From Streptomyces sp. TLI_105 (GTDB taxonomy: Bacteria; Actinomycetota; Actinomycetes; Streptomycetales; Streptomycetaceae): a stretch of DNA of 64,000 nucleotides. Each line of letters opens with the position of its first letter. Positions within the stretch are counted from its first letter, which is position 1. Under the pieces are notes generated by a model. The model did not search any database and was not told the origin of the DNA. It saw nothing but the letters and a program-made list of their open reading frames with translations. The position numbers were made by a program, and so were the translations under genes. The stretch is taken from positions 5,729,501 through 5,793,500 of the forward strand of contig NZ_FNSM01000001.1 in assembly GCF_900105415.1 (NCBI RefSeq). Direction: 5' to 3'. Shown piece by piece: positions 53,342-63,000 of the stretch.

Positions 53342-55450
53342 GTGGTGGGGGAAGAACCGAACGACGCACGTCCCGAACCGAACGACGCACGTCCCGAACC
53401 GAACGACAGACCTCCGGGCGGCGACTGGCTGATCAAGGGGAGCGGGGAGGCTTCCGGAGCGGCTTCCGACGGCCCTCCGGGAGCGCCTGCCGGAGCGCCT
53501 TCGGACGCACCGCCCTGGGCCGCTCCGGCCCCGGCCGCCCCTGCGGCGCCGATCCCGCCGGCTGCTGCTCCGGCGGCTCCGGCCGCGGCGGCTTCCGAGG
53601 ACCCGGCAGCCCACGATGCTCCGGCTCCGGCTCCGGCTCCAGCTCCGGCGGCTCCGGCGGCTCCGGCCGCGGCGGCTTCCGGGGCTCCGGCGGCCCCCGG
53701 GGCCGGTCCCGGTGTGGGGGCGCCCACGCTCGCCTTCGGGACGCCGGCCGGTGCCGCGTCCGGCGCCGCGGCGCGGGCGGACGGTGCGGGCGCCACTCCG
53801 CACGCCTCCCCGCCCGGTCCCGCGGCCGCGCCCGGCTGGGCTGGGGCCGGGACCGTGCCGCCGCCGCCCGGCGCCCCGCCCGGCTTCGGGCCGCCGCCGG
53901 GGTACGGGCCGCCCGGGTACGGCCCGCCCCCGGCGCACGGCCCCGCGCAGCCGCCCGGCGACGCGAACCCGGCTCAGGCCGCCATGATCGGGCTGCTCAA
54001 CCTCTCCTGCCTCGGCCTCGGCTACGTCCTGCTGCGGAACTGGATCGGCGCCGCGCTCTGCTGGCTCGCCACCGCCGCCCTGCTCGTGGCCGCGCTCCCC
54101 GCCGACGTCGACGGCGTGCCCGTGGGCCTCCTCGCCGGCTACGGCCTCTTCCTGCTCGCCGTCGCCGCCGACGGCGCCCGGCGCGGGCTGCGCGCCACGC
54201 TCCGGATCGGCGCCTCCTTCCGGCGCCTGGCGCTGCCGCTCGCCCTCGTGCTGCTCGCCGTGCCCGCCGGCGGCTCCCTCGCGTACGGCGCGGCCCGCGA
54301 CGAGGCGAAGGAGCAGGCGCTGCTCGAACGGCTCGCGGCGGCCGACGCGCTGGTGAAGGAGGCCGACGGCCTCGCCTTCGACAAGGCCGAGCCGACCTTC
54401 CGCAAGGCGCTCGACACCTATGTGGACCTCGGCACGAAGCACGCGGGCTCGCGGGCCGGGAAGCTCGTCCCCGACCGCCTCGACGCGTACTACAAGACGG
54501 TCTCCGCCCCGTACGGGAAGAAGCAGTACTGCGCGGCCGTCCCGCCGCTCACGCACCTGCGGGAGCTCCCCTCCACCGTGGACAAGGGGCTGCTCGGCTC
54601 CCGGCCCGCCAAGACCGACGAGCCGCTGGCCGAGTCGCTCTACCAGTGCGGCACGGCGGCGCTCGGCGTGCAGACGGCGAACCCGCCGGCGAGCGAGAGC
54701 CTCAACGCGCTCCTCGACACCTTCCCGGAGTCCGCCCAGGCGACCCGCGTCGAACCGGCCGTCCGGGAGGCGATCAGGACGCGGACGGGCGCCCTCGCCG
54801 GCACCGAGCCCTGCGACGCCACCGACCAGCTGCGCGCACTGGCCTCCTCCCTCGACAACATGCCGGCCCCGTCCCTCAAGGGCGCGTCGAAGGAGGCGGC
54901 GGACGCGGTCCAGAAGGGCGACTTCGCCTGCGGGACCGACCACTTCAAGGACAAGGAGTTCAGCGAGGCGGCCACGGCCATGACGGACTACGCCAAGGCG
55001 TACCCGAACAGCCCGAAGGCCGCCCACGCCCGCTCGATCGCCATCGCCGCCGAGATCGCCGAGGAGGAGCCGGAGGCCGGCAGGAGCCTGCCGCCGGCCG
55101 ACGTCCCCGGCGGCGCCCGGATGGTCATGGTGGTCAGCAACGACGGCCCCGGCGAGGTAGAGCTGCTCTACACGGGCCCGATGACCGGCAAGGTCACCCT
55201 CAAGGCGTGCGGGACCTGCAAGAAGTACCAGACCCCGCTGCTCGTGAACTCCCCGAAGATCAAGGCGTGCACGGGGCCCTCCTCGAAGTACCCGAAGGCG
55301 ACCCTGCTGCTGCCCGCCGGTGACTACCACTTCCTCCAGAAGCGGGCGGCCACCGGCACCTCGACCGCCGGGGACACCAAGTCGAGCAAGACGAAGATCG
55401 AAGAGGGCTACAGCTACACGAACTGCCTGTACGTGACCTCGCTGTTCTGA
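53342..55450 (+). CDS. Large membrane protein with Pro/Ala-rich N-terminus and TPR-like extracellular part
   Basis: A 702-residue protein. GAGGGGG (53331-53337) favours GTG 53342 or 53345. The first 210 residues are disordered, beginning with EPNDARP repeats and long Ala/Pro runs, then PPGYGPPGYGPPPAHG. Membrane helices lie at about 215-285 (LLNLSCLGLGYVLLRNWIGA; LLAGYGLFLLAVAADG) and 305-320. The C-terminal half is helical with DTYVDLGTKHAGSRAGKLVP and AMTDYAKAYPNSPKAAHARS, TPR-like pairs, and ends in a small Cys-containing beta domain (LKACGTCKKYQTPLLVNSPK). Function unknown. Confidence 0.85.
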   Translation: MVGEEPNDARPEPNDARPEPNDRPPGGDWLIKGSGEASGAASDGPPGAPAGAPSDAPPWAAPAPAAPAAPIPPAAAPAAPAAAASEDPAAHDAPAPAPAPAPAAPAAPAAAASGAPAAPGAGPGVGAPTLAFGTPAGAASGAAARADGAGATPHASPPGPAAAPGWAGAGTVPPPPGAPPGFGPPPGYGPPGYGPPPAHGPAQPPGDANPAQAAMIGLLNLSCLGLGYVLLRNWIGAALCWLATAALLVAALPADVDGVPVGLLAGYGLFLLAVAADGARRGLRATLRIGASFRRLALPLALVLLAVPAGGSLAYGAARDEAKEQALLERLAAADALVKEADGLAFDKAEPTFRKALDTYVDLGTKHAGSRAGKLVPDRLDAYYKTVSAPYGKKQYCAAVPPLTHLRELPSTVDKGLLGSRPAKTDEPLAESLYQCGTAALGVQTANPPASESLNALLDTFPESAQATRVEPAVREAIRTRTGALAGTEPCDATDQLRALASSLDNMPAPSLKGASKEAADAVQKGDFACGTDHFKDKEFSEAATAMTDYAKAYPNSPKAAHARSIAIAAEIAEEEPEAGRSLPPADVPGGARMVMVVSNDGPGEVELLYTGPMTGKVTLKACGTCKKYQTPLLVNSPKIKACTGPSSKYPKATLLLPAGDYHFLQKRAATGTSTAGDTKSSKTKIEEGYSYTNCLYVTSLF

Positions 55451-55463
55451 GGCGTCACGTGCG

Positions 55464-56093
55464 TCAGCGACGCCGCAGCACCCGCAGCGAGTCGGTGACC
55501 GAGACCTCCTCGAAGTCACCCGACTCCAGGGCGCGGAGGTAGATCCGGTACGGCGCCTGGCCGCCGTCCTCCGGGTTCGGGAAGACGTCGTGGATGACGA
55601 GCAGGCCCCCGGGGGCGACCTTGGGGGCCCAGCCCTCGTAGTCGTTCGTGGCGTGCTCGTCGGTGTGCCCGCCGTCGACGAACACGAGCCCGAGCTGCCC
55701 GCCCCACACCTTCGCGACCTGCGGCGACCGCCCGACCACCGCGATCACGTGCTCCTCCAGGCCCGCCTTGCGCAGGGTCCGGCGGAAGGTCGGCAGGGTG
55801 TCCATGACCCCCACCTCCGGGTCGACCACGCTCGCGTCGTGGTACTCCCAGCCCGGCTGCTGCTCCTCGCTGCCCCGGTGGTGGTCCACGGTCACCGCGA
55901 CCGTCCCCGCCTGCCGGGCCACGTCGGCGAGCAGGATCGTCGACCGCCCGCAGTACGTCCCGACCTCCAGCAGCGGCAGCCCCAGCTTCGCGGCCTCGAC
56001 GGCCGCCCCGTACAGCGCGAGCCCCTCTCCGACGGGCATGAACCCCTTCGCGGCCTCGAAGGCGGCAAGGATCTCGGGCGAGGGCTCGGACAT
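55464..56093 (-). CDS. Class I SAM-dependent methyltransferase (small-molecule type)
   Basis: A 209-residue methyltransferase of the Methyltransf_24 / cephalosporin-hydroxylase-like group. SAM motif LLEVGTYCGRSTILLADVAR is at about 42-61, then VTVDHHRGSEEQQPGWEYHD, and LVFVDGGHTDEHATNDYEGW supplies the acidic/His metal-binding cluster. ATG 56093 has AGGAG five bases upstream; a GTG six bases earlier is an alternative. Substrate unknown. Confidence 0.88.
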   Translation of the reverse strand: MSEPSPEILAAFEAAKGFMPVGEGLALYGAAVEAAKLGLPLLEVGTYCGRSTILLADVARQAGTVAVTVDHHRGSEEQQPGWEYHDASVVDPEVGVMDTLPTFRRTLRKAGLEEHVIAVVGRSPQVAKVWGGQLGLVFVDGGHTDEHATNDYEGWAPKVAPGGLLVIHDVFPNPEDGGQAPYRIYLRALESGDFEEVSVTDSLRVLRRR

Positions 56094-56139
56094 GGTCACT
56101 CCTACTGGCGGGTACGCGTCTACGGGCGCCCATGGTGCC

Positions 56140-56547
56140 CTATGCGTCGCACGCGAACCACACCGTCTTCCCGTCGGCCCGCTCCTCGACCCCCCACCGG
56201 TCCGTCATGGCCTCCACCAGCGAAAGCCCCCGGCCGCTCTCGTCCAGCGGGTCGGCGGCCTTGGCGTACACCGTGCCGGGCACGCCGTCCGCGACCTCCA
56301 CCCGCAGCCCGTCCGGCTCCCGCAGCATCAGCACGGAACACCGCCGGCCCGGCACGTGCCGCACGACGTTCGCGACGAGCTCGGTGAGCGCGAGCGTCGC
56401 CGGGTCGGCGAGGTGGTCGAGCTCCCAGCGCGTGAGGAACATGCGCAGGATGCGCCGCATGTGACCGGCGGAGTGCTCACCGACGGTGAACCCCATGCGG
56501 TAGCTGGTGGCAAGTTCCGGAGGATAGAGGTCAGTTGCCTGATTCAT
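56140..56547 (-). CDS. ATP-binding anti-sigma-type protein (HATPase_c_2)
   Basis: A 135-residue GHKL-fold kinase-like protein of the RsbW/SpoIIAB type. The N box is ALTELVANVVRHVP and the G1 box VEVADGVPG; the final DESGRGLSLVEAMTDRWGVE is the G2 box. It lies divergent from an HTH/DUF5753 gene and a DUF397 gene, the classic Streptomyces triad in which the ATPase, HTH protein and DUF397 protein form a small regulatory module. No sigma factor is adjacent. Confidence 0.9.
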   Translation of the reverse strand: MNQATDLYPPELATSYRMGFTVGEHSAGHMRRILRMFLTRWELDHLADPATLALTELVANVVRHVPGRRCSVLMLREPDGLRVEVADGVPGTVYAKAADPLDESGRGLSLVEAMTDRWGVEERADGKTVWFACDA

Positions 56548-56631
56548 GCCACCAGGGTGGAGTGCTTTCGTTACGCTCGGCTACGGCCTGAACACAACGC
56601 CTGGGTGCGTCTGCTTGGGGGTGACCTCGCC

Positions 56632-57480
56632 GTGGTCAACATCCGCAACCTGGATCCGAGCGCCTCGCCGCTGGACTACTACGGATACGAACTCCGCCGG
56701 CTGAGAGAGGGAGCCGGACTCAGCCAGTCGCAGCTCGGCGACATCCTCTTCTGCACCGGCTCTCTGATCGGCCAGATCGAGACGGCGAGAAAGGTCCCGA
56801 CCAGGGAGTTCTCGGAGCGGCTCGACGCGGCGCTGCTGACGGGCGGCTTCTTCACGCGGCTGGTGGGGCTGGTACTGAAGAGCCAACTGCCGTCGTGGTT
56901 CAGACCGTACGCGGAGATGGAGGCGAAGGCGACGTACCTCTGCTCTTTCCAGGCGCAGGTGGTGCACGGACTGCTCCAGACGGAGACCTACGCCCGGGCC
57001 CTCATGGGGACCCGGTTCGAGAACGATCTCGACGGACTGGTCGCCGCACGCATCGAGCGCCAGCGGATCATGGACCGCGAACACCCGCCGCTGTTCTGGG
57101 TCGTCATGAGCGAGACGGCATTGCGCCAGGAGGTCGGCGGGCGGGAGGTGATGCGGGAGCAACTGACCCACCTGTTGGGGATGCAGGAACGCGAGTGGGT
57201 GAAGATCCAGATCCTCCCCTTCAGTGTCGGAGCACACGCGGGATCGCACGGCTCCTTCAATCTCCTCCGCTTCGAGAACGACCCCGACCTCGTCTACACC
57301 GAGGACTTCGTTCAGGGGCATATGACCGTGGATTCGGCCGCGTTCAGGGAGGGGTCGCTCCGTTACGATCACCTCCGAGCGGCCGCTCTCTCGGTGGAGG
57401 ACTCGACCGCGCTGATCACCCGCGTCATGGAGGAACACTATGGGGAGCAACCAGAACCTGGCGGGAGCGCGCTGGCGTAA
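56632..57480 (+). CDS. HTH (XRE) regulator with DUF5753 domain
   Basis: A 282-residue regulator. The N-terminal HTH (YGYELRRLREGAGLSQSQLG; TGSLIGQIETARKVPTREF) spans about 15-70. The remaining part is DUF5753 (ATYLCSFQAQVVHGLLQTET; PPLFWVVMSETALRQEVGGR; VKIQILPFSVGAHAGSHGSF). GTG 56632 is chosen; GTG 56605 is possible. It overlaps the DUF397 gene by 41 bases, so the two are co-translated. Homologues act with DUF397 partners in development and antibiotic control. Confidence 0.92.
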   Translation: MVNIRNLDPSASPLDYYGYELRRLREGAGLSQSQLGDILFCTGSLIGQIETARKVPTREFSERLDAALLTGGFFTRLVGLVLKSQLPSWFRPYAEMEAKATYLCSFQAQVVHGLLQTETYARALMGTRFENDLDGLVAARIERQRIMDREHPPLFWVVMSETALRQEVGGREVMREQLTHLLGMQEREWVKIQILPFSVGAHAGSHGSFNLLRFENDPDLVYTEDFVQGHMTVDSAAFREGSLRYDHLRAAALSVEDSTALITRVMEEHYGEQPEPGGSALA

Positions 57481-57721
57481 GTCCTCGTACAGCGGCGACA
57501 ACGGAGGCGATTGCATCGAGTGTGCCCCCCTCGGCGCCGCAGTCTGGCAGAAGTCCTCGTACAGCGGTGACAACGGTGGCCAGTGCATCGAGGTCGCCGA
57601 CCTCACCGCCCACATCGCCGTCCGCGACTCCAAGAACCCCGAAGGCCCCGCCTTCCTCGCCGCCCCCGCCGCCTTCGCGGCCTTCGTGAGCGCCGCCGCC
57701 GAGGGGCGCATCGGTCGCTGA
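57440..57721 (+). CDS. DUF397 protein with tandemly duplicated motif
   Basis: A 93-residue DUF397 partner of the HTH protein. WRKSSYSGDNGGDCIE and WQKSSYSGDNGGQCIE are two copies of the conserved opening in tandem, 22 residues apart; normal DUF397 proteins of about 60-70 residues have one. The rest (DLTAHIAVRDSKNPEGPAFL) is a normal C-terminal half. The DNA copies are nearly identical (AAGTCCTCGTACAGCGG at both places), so the duplication is recent. Confidence 0.9.
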   Translation: MGSNQNLAGARWRKSSYSGDNGGDCIECAPLGAAVWQKSSYSGDNGGQCIEVADLTAHIAVRDSKNPEGPAFLAAPAAFAAFVSAAAEGRIGR

Positions 57722-57723
57722 CC

Positions 57724-58152
57724 GTGGCGACCCTCATAGGGATGGTGATCCTCGCCCTCCTCCTGCCGACGTGGGCGGGGATCACGTACGTGGGACTGGC
57801 ACGGGCCCGGCGGGAGAACGCCGCACTGCCCCCGCCGCCCCGGCCCCGCCGTACCCCCGCGAAGAAGGCCGCCTGGATCGCCGCGCCGGCCTTCGTCGGG
57901 GGCGGGGCACTGCACGTGTACGGGCTCTCGTACATGCCCTTCCTCCAGCCGGAGGACGCGTGCTGGTTCAACGCGGGGCACATGGCGGTGCCCGACTCCA
58001 GCAGCGCGCTGCCCGTGAGCCTGGTGTGCGCGGGCGAGGAGATCGTCCCGTGGTGGGTCAACCCCGGGCTGCTCGTCCTCGCGGTCACCGCCGTCGGCGC
58101 GACCGTCACGAGCGTCGTCCTCGCGCTGAGGCGTCCGACCGAGAGCCGCTGA
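57724..58152 (+). CDS. Small membrane protein of unknown function
   Basis: A 142-residue protein starting at GTG 57724, two bases after the DUF397 stop. Membrane helices: LIGMVILALLLPTWAGITYV, IAAPAFVGGGALHVYGLSYM and VNPGLLVLAVTAVGATVTSV. A Pro/Arg-rich cytoplasmic loop (about 35-50) and an external loop with two Cys (DACWFN, LVCAG) that could form a disulfide. Co-transcription with the DUF397 operon is likely from spacing. Family not recognised. Confidence 0.75.
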   Translation: MATLIGMVILALLLPTWAGITYVGLARARRENAALPPPPRPRRTPAKKAAWIAAPAFVGGGALHVYGLSYMPFLQPEDACWFNAGHMAVPDSSSALPVSLVCAGEEIVPWWVNPGLLVLAVTAVGATVTSVVLALRRPTESR

Positions 58153-58365
58153 ACCGCCGTCGGCCCTTGCCTTGCGTCGCCCCCTTGGGATTGAGTGGTG
58201 TCGCGTGCGTCGGGGACTGACCATCCCCTCACGATGCGCGCACATCATCGGCGGTCGGGGGAACCACACCGCCCACCGGGGGAGAACAGCATCGTCCTGT
58301 CGTGATGCCCGCTCACTGTGAACGGCGCCCGGGTCTCTCCGGCATGCCTTCGTTCGCTGTGAAGG

Positions 58366-61300
58366 ATGCTCTTCTTGCGGTTCAAACCGGGGTTGTTCAC
58401 CTCTCGATCACGCTCGTCCACCACTCTCACCACCGCCATCACGTCCGTCGCCGTCCTGGCCGTCCTCGGCGGTGTGGCCGTCCGGCCCGACCTGGTCGTG
58501 CAGGACACCGAGCCGGACATGGCGGCCGTAGCCGACTCGTACGACGGCTACGACGTCAAGGCCGCCGAGCAACTGCGCGAGGACCAGTGTCTGGGCACCG
58601 AGGCCCTGCGCATGGGTGGGCCCAACATCTTCGCCCTCGCGCAGAGCTCCCTCATGCTGCCACCCGATCAGCTTCACAAGAAGTTCGCGCGGAACATCTT
58701 CAGCAGCGACATGACTCCGCTGCGCGAGGCCGCGAACGCGGACCAAGCCCTCACGGAGCAATGGCTCGACAAGGTCCAGAAGCAGGGCTACGCGTGGTCG
58801 AGCGCTGCCAGTCTGGAGTCCTATCCCAACGCGCCGCGGGACCCGGACAAGATCTTCGAGAAGACCGGGCTGCGCCCATGGCTGTACCAGTCGTACTGGG
58901 ACCCGATGACGGTGTTCAACCCCTTCTACGACTCCTCGCCCACCGCCGACGACAGGACGAAGGCCGCCGCGATCGCGATCGGCGACCCGCTCTACACCAG
59001 CGGCGGGACGCCGAAGGAGCAGGAGGCGTGGGCGCTGTGGAAGAAGAACTCGGGGAAGATCGAGCCCAACCAGTACTTCGTTCCCCGGGTGTTCGCCGAT
59101 GACGCCCGCATCTTCCTCGCCTCCGGCGGCTTCCCCCGTACCGCTCCCGCTCCGGACACCCCGGAGTTCCGGATCGCGGTCGAGGACCTGAAGGCCCGCT
59201 TCGGAGCGTGCGGCTGGCACGACCCGATCGACCCGAACCGCGTTCTCGGCAAGCAGGTGGCGCGGGCATCGGCCGAGTGGCAGCAGGAGATCACCGGCCA
59301 GGCCGCGCAGCGACAGCAGATTCTGACCGCCGGCAAGGACGCCACGAAGGCGCTGCAGGACGGCACGTACGCGCTCAGCATGCTCCTCGGCCAGTCGTGG
59401 CTCGCCGACTACTACACCCGCTGGCAGGACCACTGGGCCGCCGGCGGTGTGGGCTGGATCGGCGACAGCTACGTGACCGTCGAGGTGCCGGGCGCGCCGG
59501 GCATGTGCCTGGACGTCCAGGGCGGCGGCAAGACCAACGGCACGCCGGTCCAGATCTACACGTGCACCGGCGGCGCCGCCCAGCAGTGGACGATCGAGGG
59601 CGGTGAGGAAGACCTCCACCTCCGCAACGTCAACTCTCAGAAGTGCCTGGACGTGGCCGGGAACGCCTCGGCCAACGGTACGAAGATCCAGATCACGGAC
59701 TGCTACAGCACCAAGGGCCAGTCGTGGAAGGGCGACGTCCGCGCCGCCTCGCCCCTGAAGAACCTGACGACCGGTAAGTGCCTGGACCTCAGCGCGTTCA
59801 CCAAGAGCACGGACACGCGGCTGTGGGACTGCAAGGGCACCAGCGCGCAGAAGTTCCTGGTCAAGCCGTCCGGGCACAAGGGCACCGACAGCCTGTCCTA
59901 CCCGGACAAGGCGCAGTTCGACAGGGCGAAGAAGGGCCTCACCGACGCCCAGGCCGCGGCGAAGACCCACCTGGCCACGGTCAAGGCCCAGCTGGAGAGC
60001 GCCAAGAAGTCAGCCGTCTCCTCCGACGCGGCCGTGCAGGCCGCGTACGGCATCGCGGACGCCGCCGGCGCCCCGCGCGGCCGGGGTCTCCTGGTCGGCC
60101 GGCAGAAGGCGCAGGTCACCAAGGGGGCCGTCGCCGCGCTGACGGCGATGGTGAAGGCCGGAGAGACCGCCGAGGCCGCCACCAGGGCCGCCGCGGGCGA
60201 CAGCGCGACCATCACCCAGCGCGCCCTCGCCCAGGCCGCGCAGGTCAACGCCGAGTTCCGCAAGGAAGCCGCGCACACCGCCGAGTTGCAGGCGAAGGCG
60301 GCGGCCGACGCCGCCAAGCTGCACCGCGACAACGCGAAGAAGGACAAGGAGACGGCGGAGGCCAAGCTCGTCGTCGCCCTGAAGGCCGAGGGCGACGCCA
60401 AGGCGGCCGCCGCCGACGCGCACGCCAAGCGTCTCGCCGCCGAGGCCGAGGAGGCCAAGGCGAAGGCGGAGAAGGACACCGCCGCCGCCAAGCAGAACGA
60501 AGCGGCCCAGCACAAGCAGACCGCCCAGGCCGAAGCGGGCAAGGCCCAGGAGGCCAAGGAGAAGGCGCAGGCCGCCGAGAAGACCGCGGTCGCGCGCAAG
60601 AACGACGCGGTCAAGGCCCGCGACGACGCCAAGGCCAAGCGGGACGACGCCTGGGACGCCGAGCAGAAGGCCGAAGCCGCCCGCGCCAAGGCCGATGCCA
60701 AGGAGGCCTACGCGCGCTCCCTGGACGCCGGCGCGGACGCGGACGCCGCCCGTGCCGCCGCCGACGCGGCCGACCGGCACGCGGACGACGCCGAGGCCGC
60801 CGCGGGCCGGTCCCGTGCCGCGGCCGACGCCGCGACCCAGGCAGCCGCCGAGGCGGACGCCGCGGCCACCCGTGCCGAGGCGGCCGCCAAGCGGTCCCGC
60901 GCGGACGCGGACGCCGCCCAGGCCGCCAAGCTGAAGGCCGACGCCGCGGTGAAGACCGCGACCAGCGCCGCCGCCGACGCCATCGAGGCCTCCGGGCACG
61001 CCGCCGAAGAGGCCAAGACCGCCGTCAGGATGGCGGAGGAGGCGGAGAAGCTGGCCAAGACCGCCAAGACCCAGGCGGACGAGGCCAACAAGGAGGCCGC
61101 CAAGGCCCTCGCCGCCTCCGCGAAGGCGGCGGGTTTCGCGTACGTCACCGCACAGGCCGCCGTGGAGGCGGGCAACGCCGCCGCACAGGTCGCCAAGCCC
61201 GCCAACGACGCCATCCAGCTCGGCTCGCCGTACGTCACCACCGACTCGGCCGCCGGCCTCGTCGTGCTGACCGGGCAGGCGTCCAAGTCGATCGCCGAGC

Positions 61301-63000
61301 AGCAGAAGGCCGTCGCCGACGCCCACGCCAAGAACGCGCAGGCAGAGGCCGCCGCCGCGAAGAACATCGCCGACCAGGCGGCCGGCGACGCGAAGATCGC
61401 CTACCAGTACGCGGCCGACGCCGCCGCACACGCGGCCGACGCCCGCACCTACTCCAAGGAGGCCCTCGGCTACGCGGCCGACGCCGCCGTGGCCGCCTCG
61501 AAGGCCGCCGCGTCCCTGGCCCGCACCGTCGAGTACGACCGCAAGGCCGCAGAGGACGCCGCAGCCGCCGACAAGGCGGCGGGGCGCGCCGAAGGCTACG
61601 CCGAGCAGGCCCGTGAGTCCGCCGACCAGGCCGCCCTCGACGCCCGGGCCGCCCGCGACGCGGCCGCCGCGGCCGAGCAGTCCGCCAAGGACGCCCGCGC
61701 CGCCGCCGACCGCGCCGCAGCCGCCGCGACCGAAGCCGAACAGGCCGCCAAGGACGCCGCCGCGTACGCCAAGGAGGCCCAGGAGGCGGCCGACAGGGCG
61801 GAGAAGGCCGGGAAGGCGAAGCAGATCGGCACCGGAACCGTCGTCGACGAGCAGGGCGGCTCCATCGGCAACATGTTCTACGTCGTCGACCACATCGAGA
61901 ACATCGGTGACCCGCAGACCGTGCGGAAGACGGAGGGCTGCGACGGCTGGATCGACACGCTCTTCTACACGGGCAACTGCACGATCACCGCGAAGCTCCG
62001 GTACAAGGCGTTCCTCGACCTGTACCTGTGCTCCGCGCAGGTGCTGAACCCCTCGAAGTCGACGTGCCCCTCCGGCGCGACCACGTACCTGGGTGAGTAC
62101 CCGACCAAGGAACTGTCCCAGGAGGTCACGCACACCATCACGATCGCCGAGTACCAGGCGGGCGTCGACCCGGTGGACATCCTCTTCGGGAGCTGGATCA
62201 GGTGCGCCCAGAAGATCGCCCCCGGCGGTGAGAACGGAACCTGGAGCGGCTGTGCCTGGGCGGCCGTGGACGTCGCGTCCCTGTTCGCGGGCAAGGCCCT
62301 CCGGCCCATCGCGGACGCCGTGATGGCGGTGGACGCCGCCGCGCGGACGGGAATCGCCTTCGCGGACGCCTACAAGGCCCTGCGTGCTGTCGGCCTGAGC
62401 GACGACGTCGTCTACCGCATCGGGGTCAAGGGACTCGACGGCTTCATAAAGACCTGTACCAAGGTCCGTGCGCCGCTGTCCGCCGCGCGGGCGGCGTCCG
62501 CAGGCGCGGCGTCCGCGCAGGCGGCCTCTCCCGTCGACGGCTGCCCTGTGGGGCTCATCGCCTACAACAGCGAGGAGATGAGCCACCTGGCGTACAAGTT
62601 CAGGACGGAGTCGGGATACTTCGGCGCCGACCACAATGTCGCCGTCGCGAAGGTGCCGGGGTGGAACGACCCCAAGACAGGTGACTTCGTGATCGGCAAC
62701 AGTGGCTTCAACGGCCACTCGGAGATCATGATCCTGGAGAAGCTGAAGCAGAAGGGATTCGATCCCACCCAGATCACGGCCCTGTACACCGAGCGACAGC
62801 CCTGCCCGGACTGCGCCTCCGCCCTGACGGGCGCCCTCAAGAAGGGCACGCCCGTCACCTGGTCCGTCCCGTACCACCCCGACTTCTGGCGCGAGGCGAG
62901 GGACCTTCTCGCCGACTACGTCAAGCGGGCCGGCGGAGGGCGTATGGCGCGTTCCGCGGCGGACGCCGGCCCGGTCGAGGAAGGAGAAGCGCGTGAGTGA
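58366..63000 (+). CDS. Exported polymorphic toxin: ricin-type lectin, Ala-rich coiled coil, C-terminal deaminase
   Basis: A 1,544-residue export-type toxin. An N-terminal hydrophobic segment (LTTAITSVAVLAVLGGVAV) targets the membrane or secretion. About residues 45-360 are a helical region of unknown type. About 365-500 is a ricin-B-type beta-trefoil (GMCLDVQGGGKTNGTPVQIY; KCLDVAGNASANGTKIQITD; KCLDLSAFTKSTDTRLWDC). About 515-1150 is a very Ala/Lys/Asp-rich coiled coil. About 1155-1400 is a Cys-containing pretoxin part. The last 120 residues form a cytidine-deaminase-fold domain with GHSEI (His1451, Glu1453) and QPCPDCAS (Cys1480, Cys1483) as zinc and proton-transfer residues. The cognate immunity gene overlaps the 3' end. 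ATG 58366 has only a close AAGG. Confidence 0.9.
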   Translation: MLFLRFKPGLFTSRSRSSTTLTTAITSVAVLAVLGGVAVRPDLVVQDTEPDMAAVADSYDGYDVKAAEQLREDQCLGTEALRMGGPNIFALAQSSLMLPPDQLHKKFARNIFSSDMTPLREAANADQALTEQWLDKVQKQGYAWSSAASLESYPNAPRDPDKIFEKTGLRPWLYQSYWDPMTVFNPFYDSSPTADDRTKAAAIAIGDPLYTSGGTPKEQEAWALWKKNSGKIEPNQYFVPRVFADDARIFLASGGFPRTAPAPDTPEFRIAVEDLKARFGACGWHDPIDPNRVLGKQVARASAEWQQEITGQAAQRQQILTAGKDATKALQDGTYALSMLLGQSWLADYYTRWQDHWAAGGVGWIGDSYVTVEVPGAPGMCLDVQGGGKTNGTPVQIYTCTGGAAQQWTIEGGEEDLHLRNVNSQKCLDVAGNASANGTKIQITDCYSTKGQSWKGDVRAASPLKNLTTGKCLDLSAFTKSTDTRLWDCKGTSAQKFLVKPSGHKGTDSLSYPDKAQFDRAKKGLTDAQAAAKTHLATVKAQLESAKKSAVSSDAAVQAAYGIADAAGAPRGRGLLVGRQKAQVTKGAVAALTAMVKAGETAEAATRAAAGDSATITQRALAQAAQVNAEFRKEAAHTAELQAKAAADAAKLHRDNAKKDKETAEAKLVVALKAEGDAKAAAADAHAKRLAAEAEEAKAKAEKDTAAAKQNEAAQHKQTAQAEAGKAQEAKEKAQAAEKTAVARKNDAVKARDDAKAKRDDAWDAEQKAEAARAKADAKEAYARSLDAGADADAARAAADAADRHADDAEAAAGRSRAAADAATQAAAEADAAATRAEAAAKRSRADADAAQAAKLKADAAVKTATSAAADAIEASGHAAEEAKTAVRMAEEAEKLAKTAKTQADEANKEAAKALAASAKAAGFAYVTAQAAVEAGNAAAQVAKPANDAIQLGSPYVTTDSAAGLVVLTGQASKSIAEQQKAVADAHAKNAQAEAAAAKNIADQAAGDAKIAYQYAADAAAHAADARTYSKEALGYAADAAVAASKAAASLARTVEYDRKAAEDAAAADKAAGRAEGYAEQARESADQAALDARAARDAAAAAEQSAKDARAAADRAAAAATEAEQAAKDAAAYAKEAQEAADRAEKAGKAKQIGTGTVVDEQGGSIGNMFYVVDHIENIGDPQTVRKTEGCDGWIDTLFYTGNCTITAKLRYKAFLDLYLCSAQVLNPSKSTCPSGATTYLGEYPTKELSQEVTHTITIAEYQAGVDPVDILFGSWIRCAQKIAPGGENGTWSGCAWAAVDVASLFAGKALRPIADAVMAVDAAARTGIAFADAYKALRAVGLSDDVVYRIGVKGLDGFIKTCTKVRAPLSAARAASAGAASAQAASPVDGCPVGLIAYNSEEMSHLAYKFRTESGYFGADHNVAVAKVPGWNDPKTGDFVIGNSGFNGHSEIMILEKLKQKGFDPTQITALYTERQPCPDCASALTGALKKGTPVTWSVPYHPDFWREARDLLADYVKRAGGGRMARSAADAGPVEEGEARE

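Noticed and set aside
60010..62877. Long antisense frame (955 codons) opposite the toxin coiled coil
   Set aside because: Gly/Leu/Val-rich mirror of the Ala-rich coiled coil; no start signal or recognisable domain.
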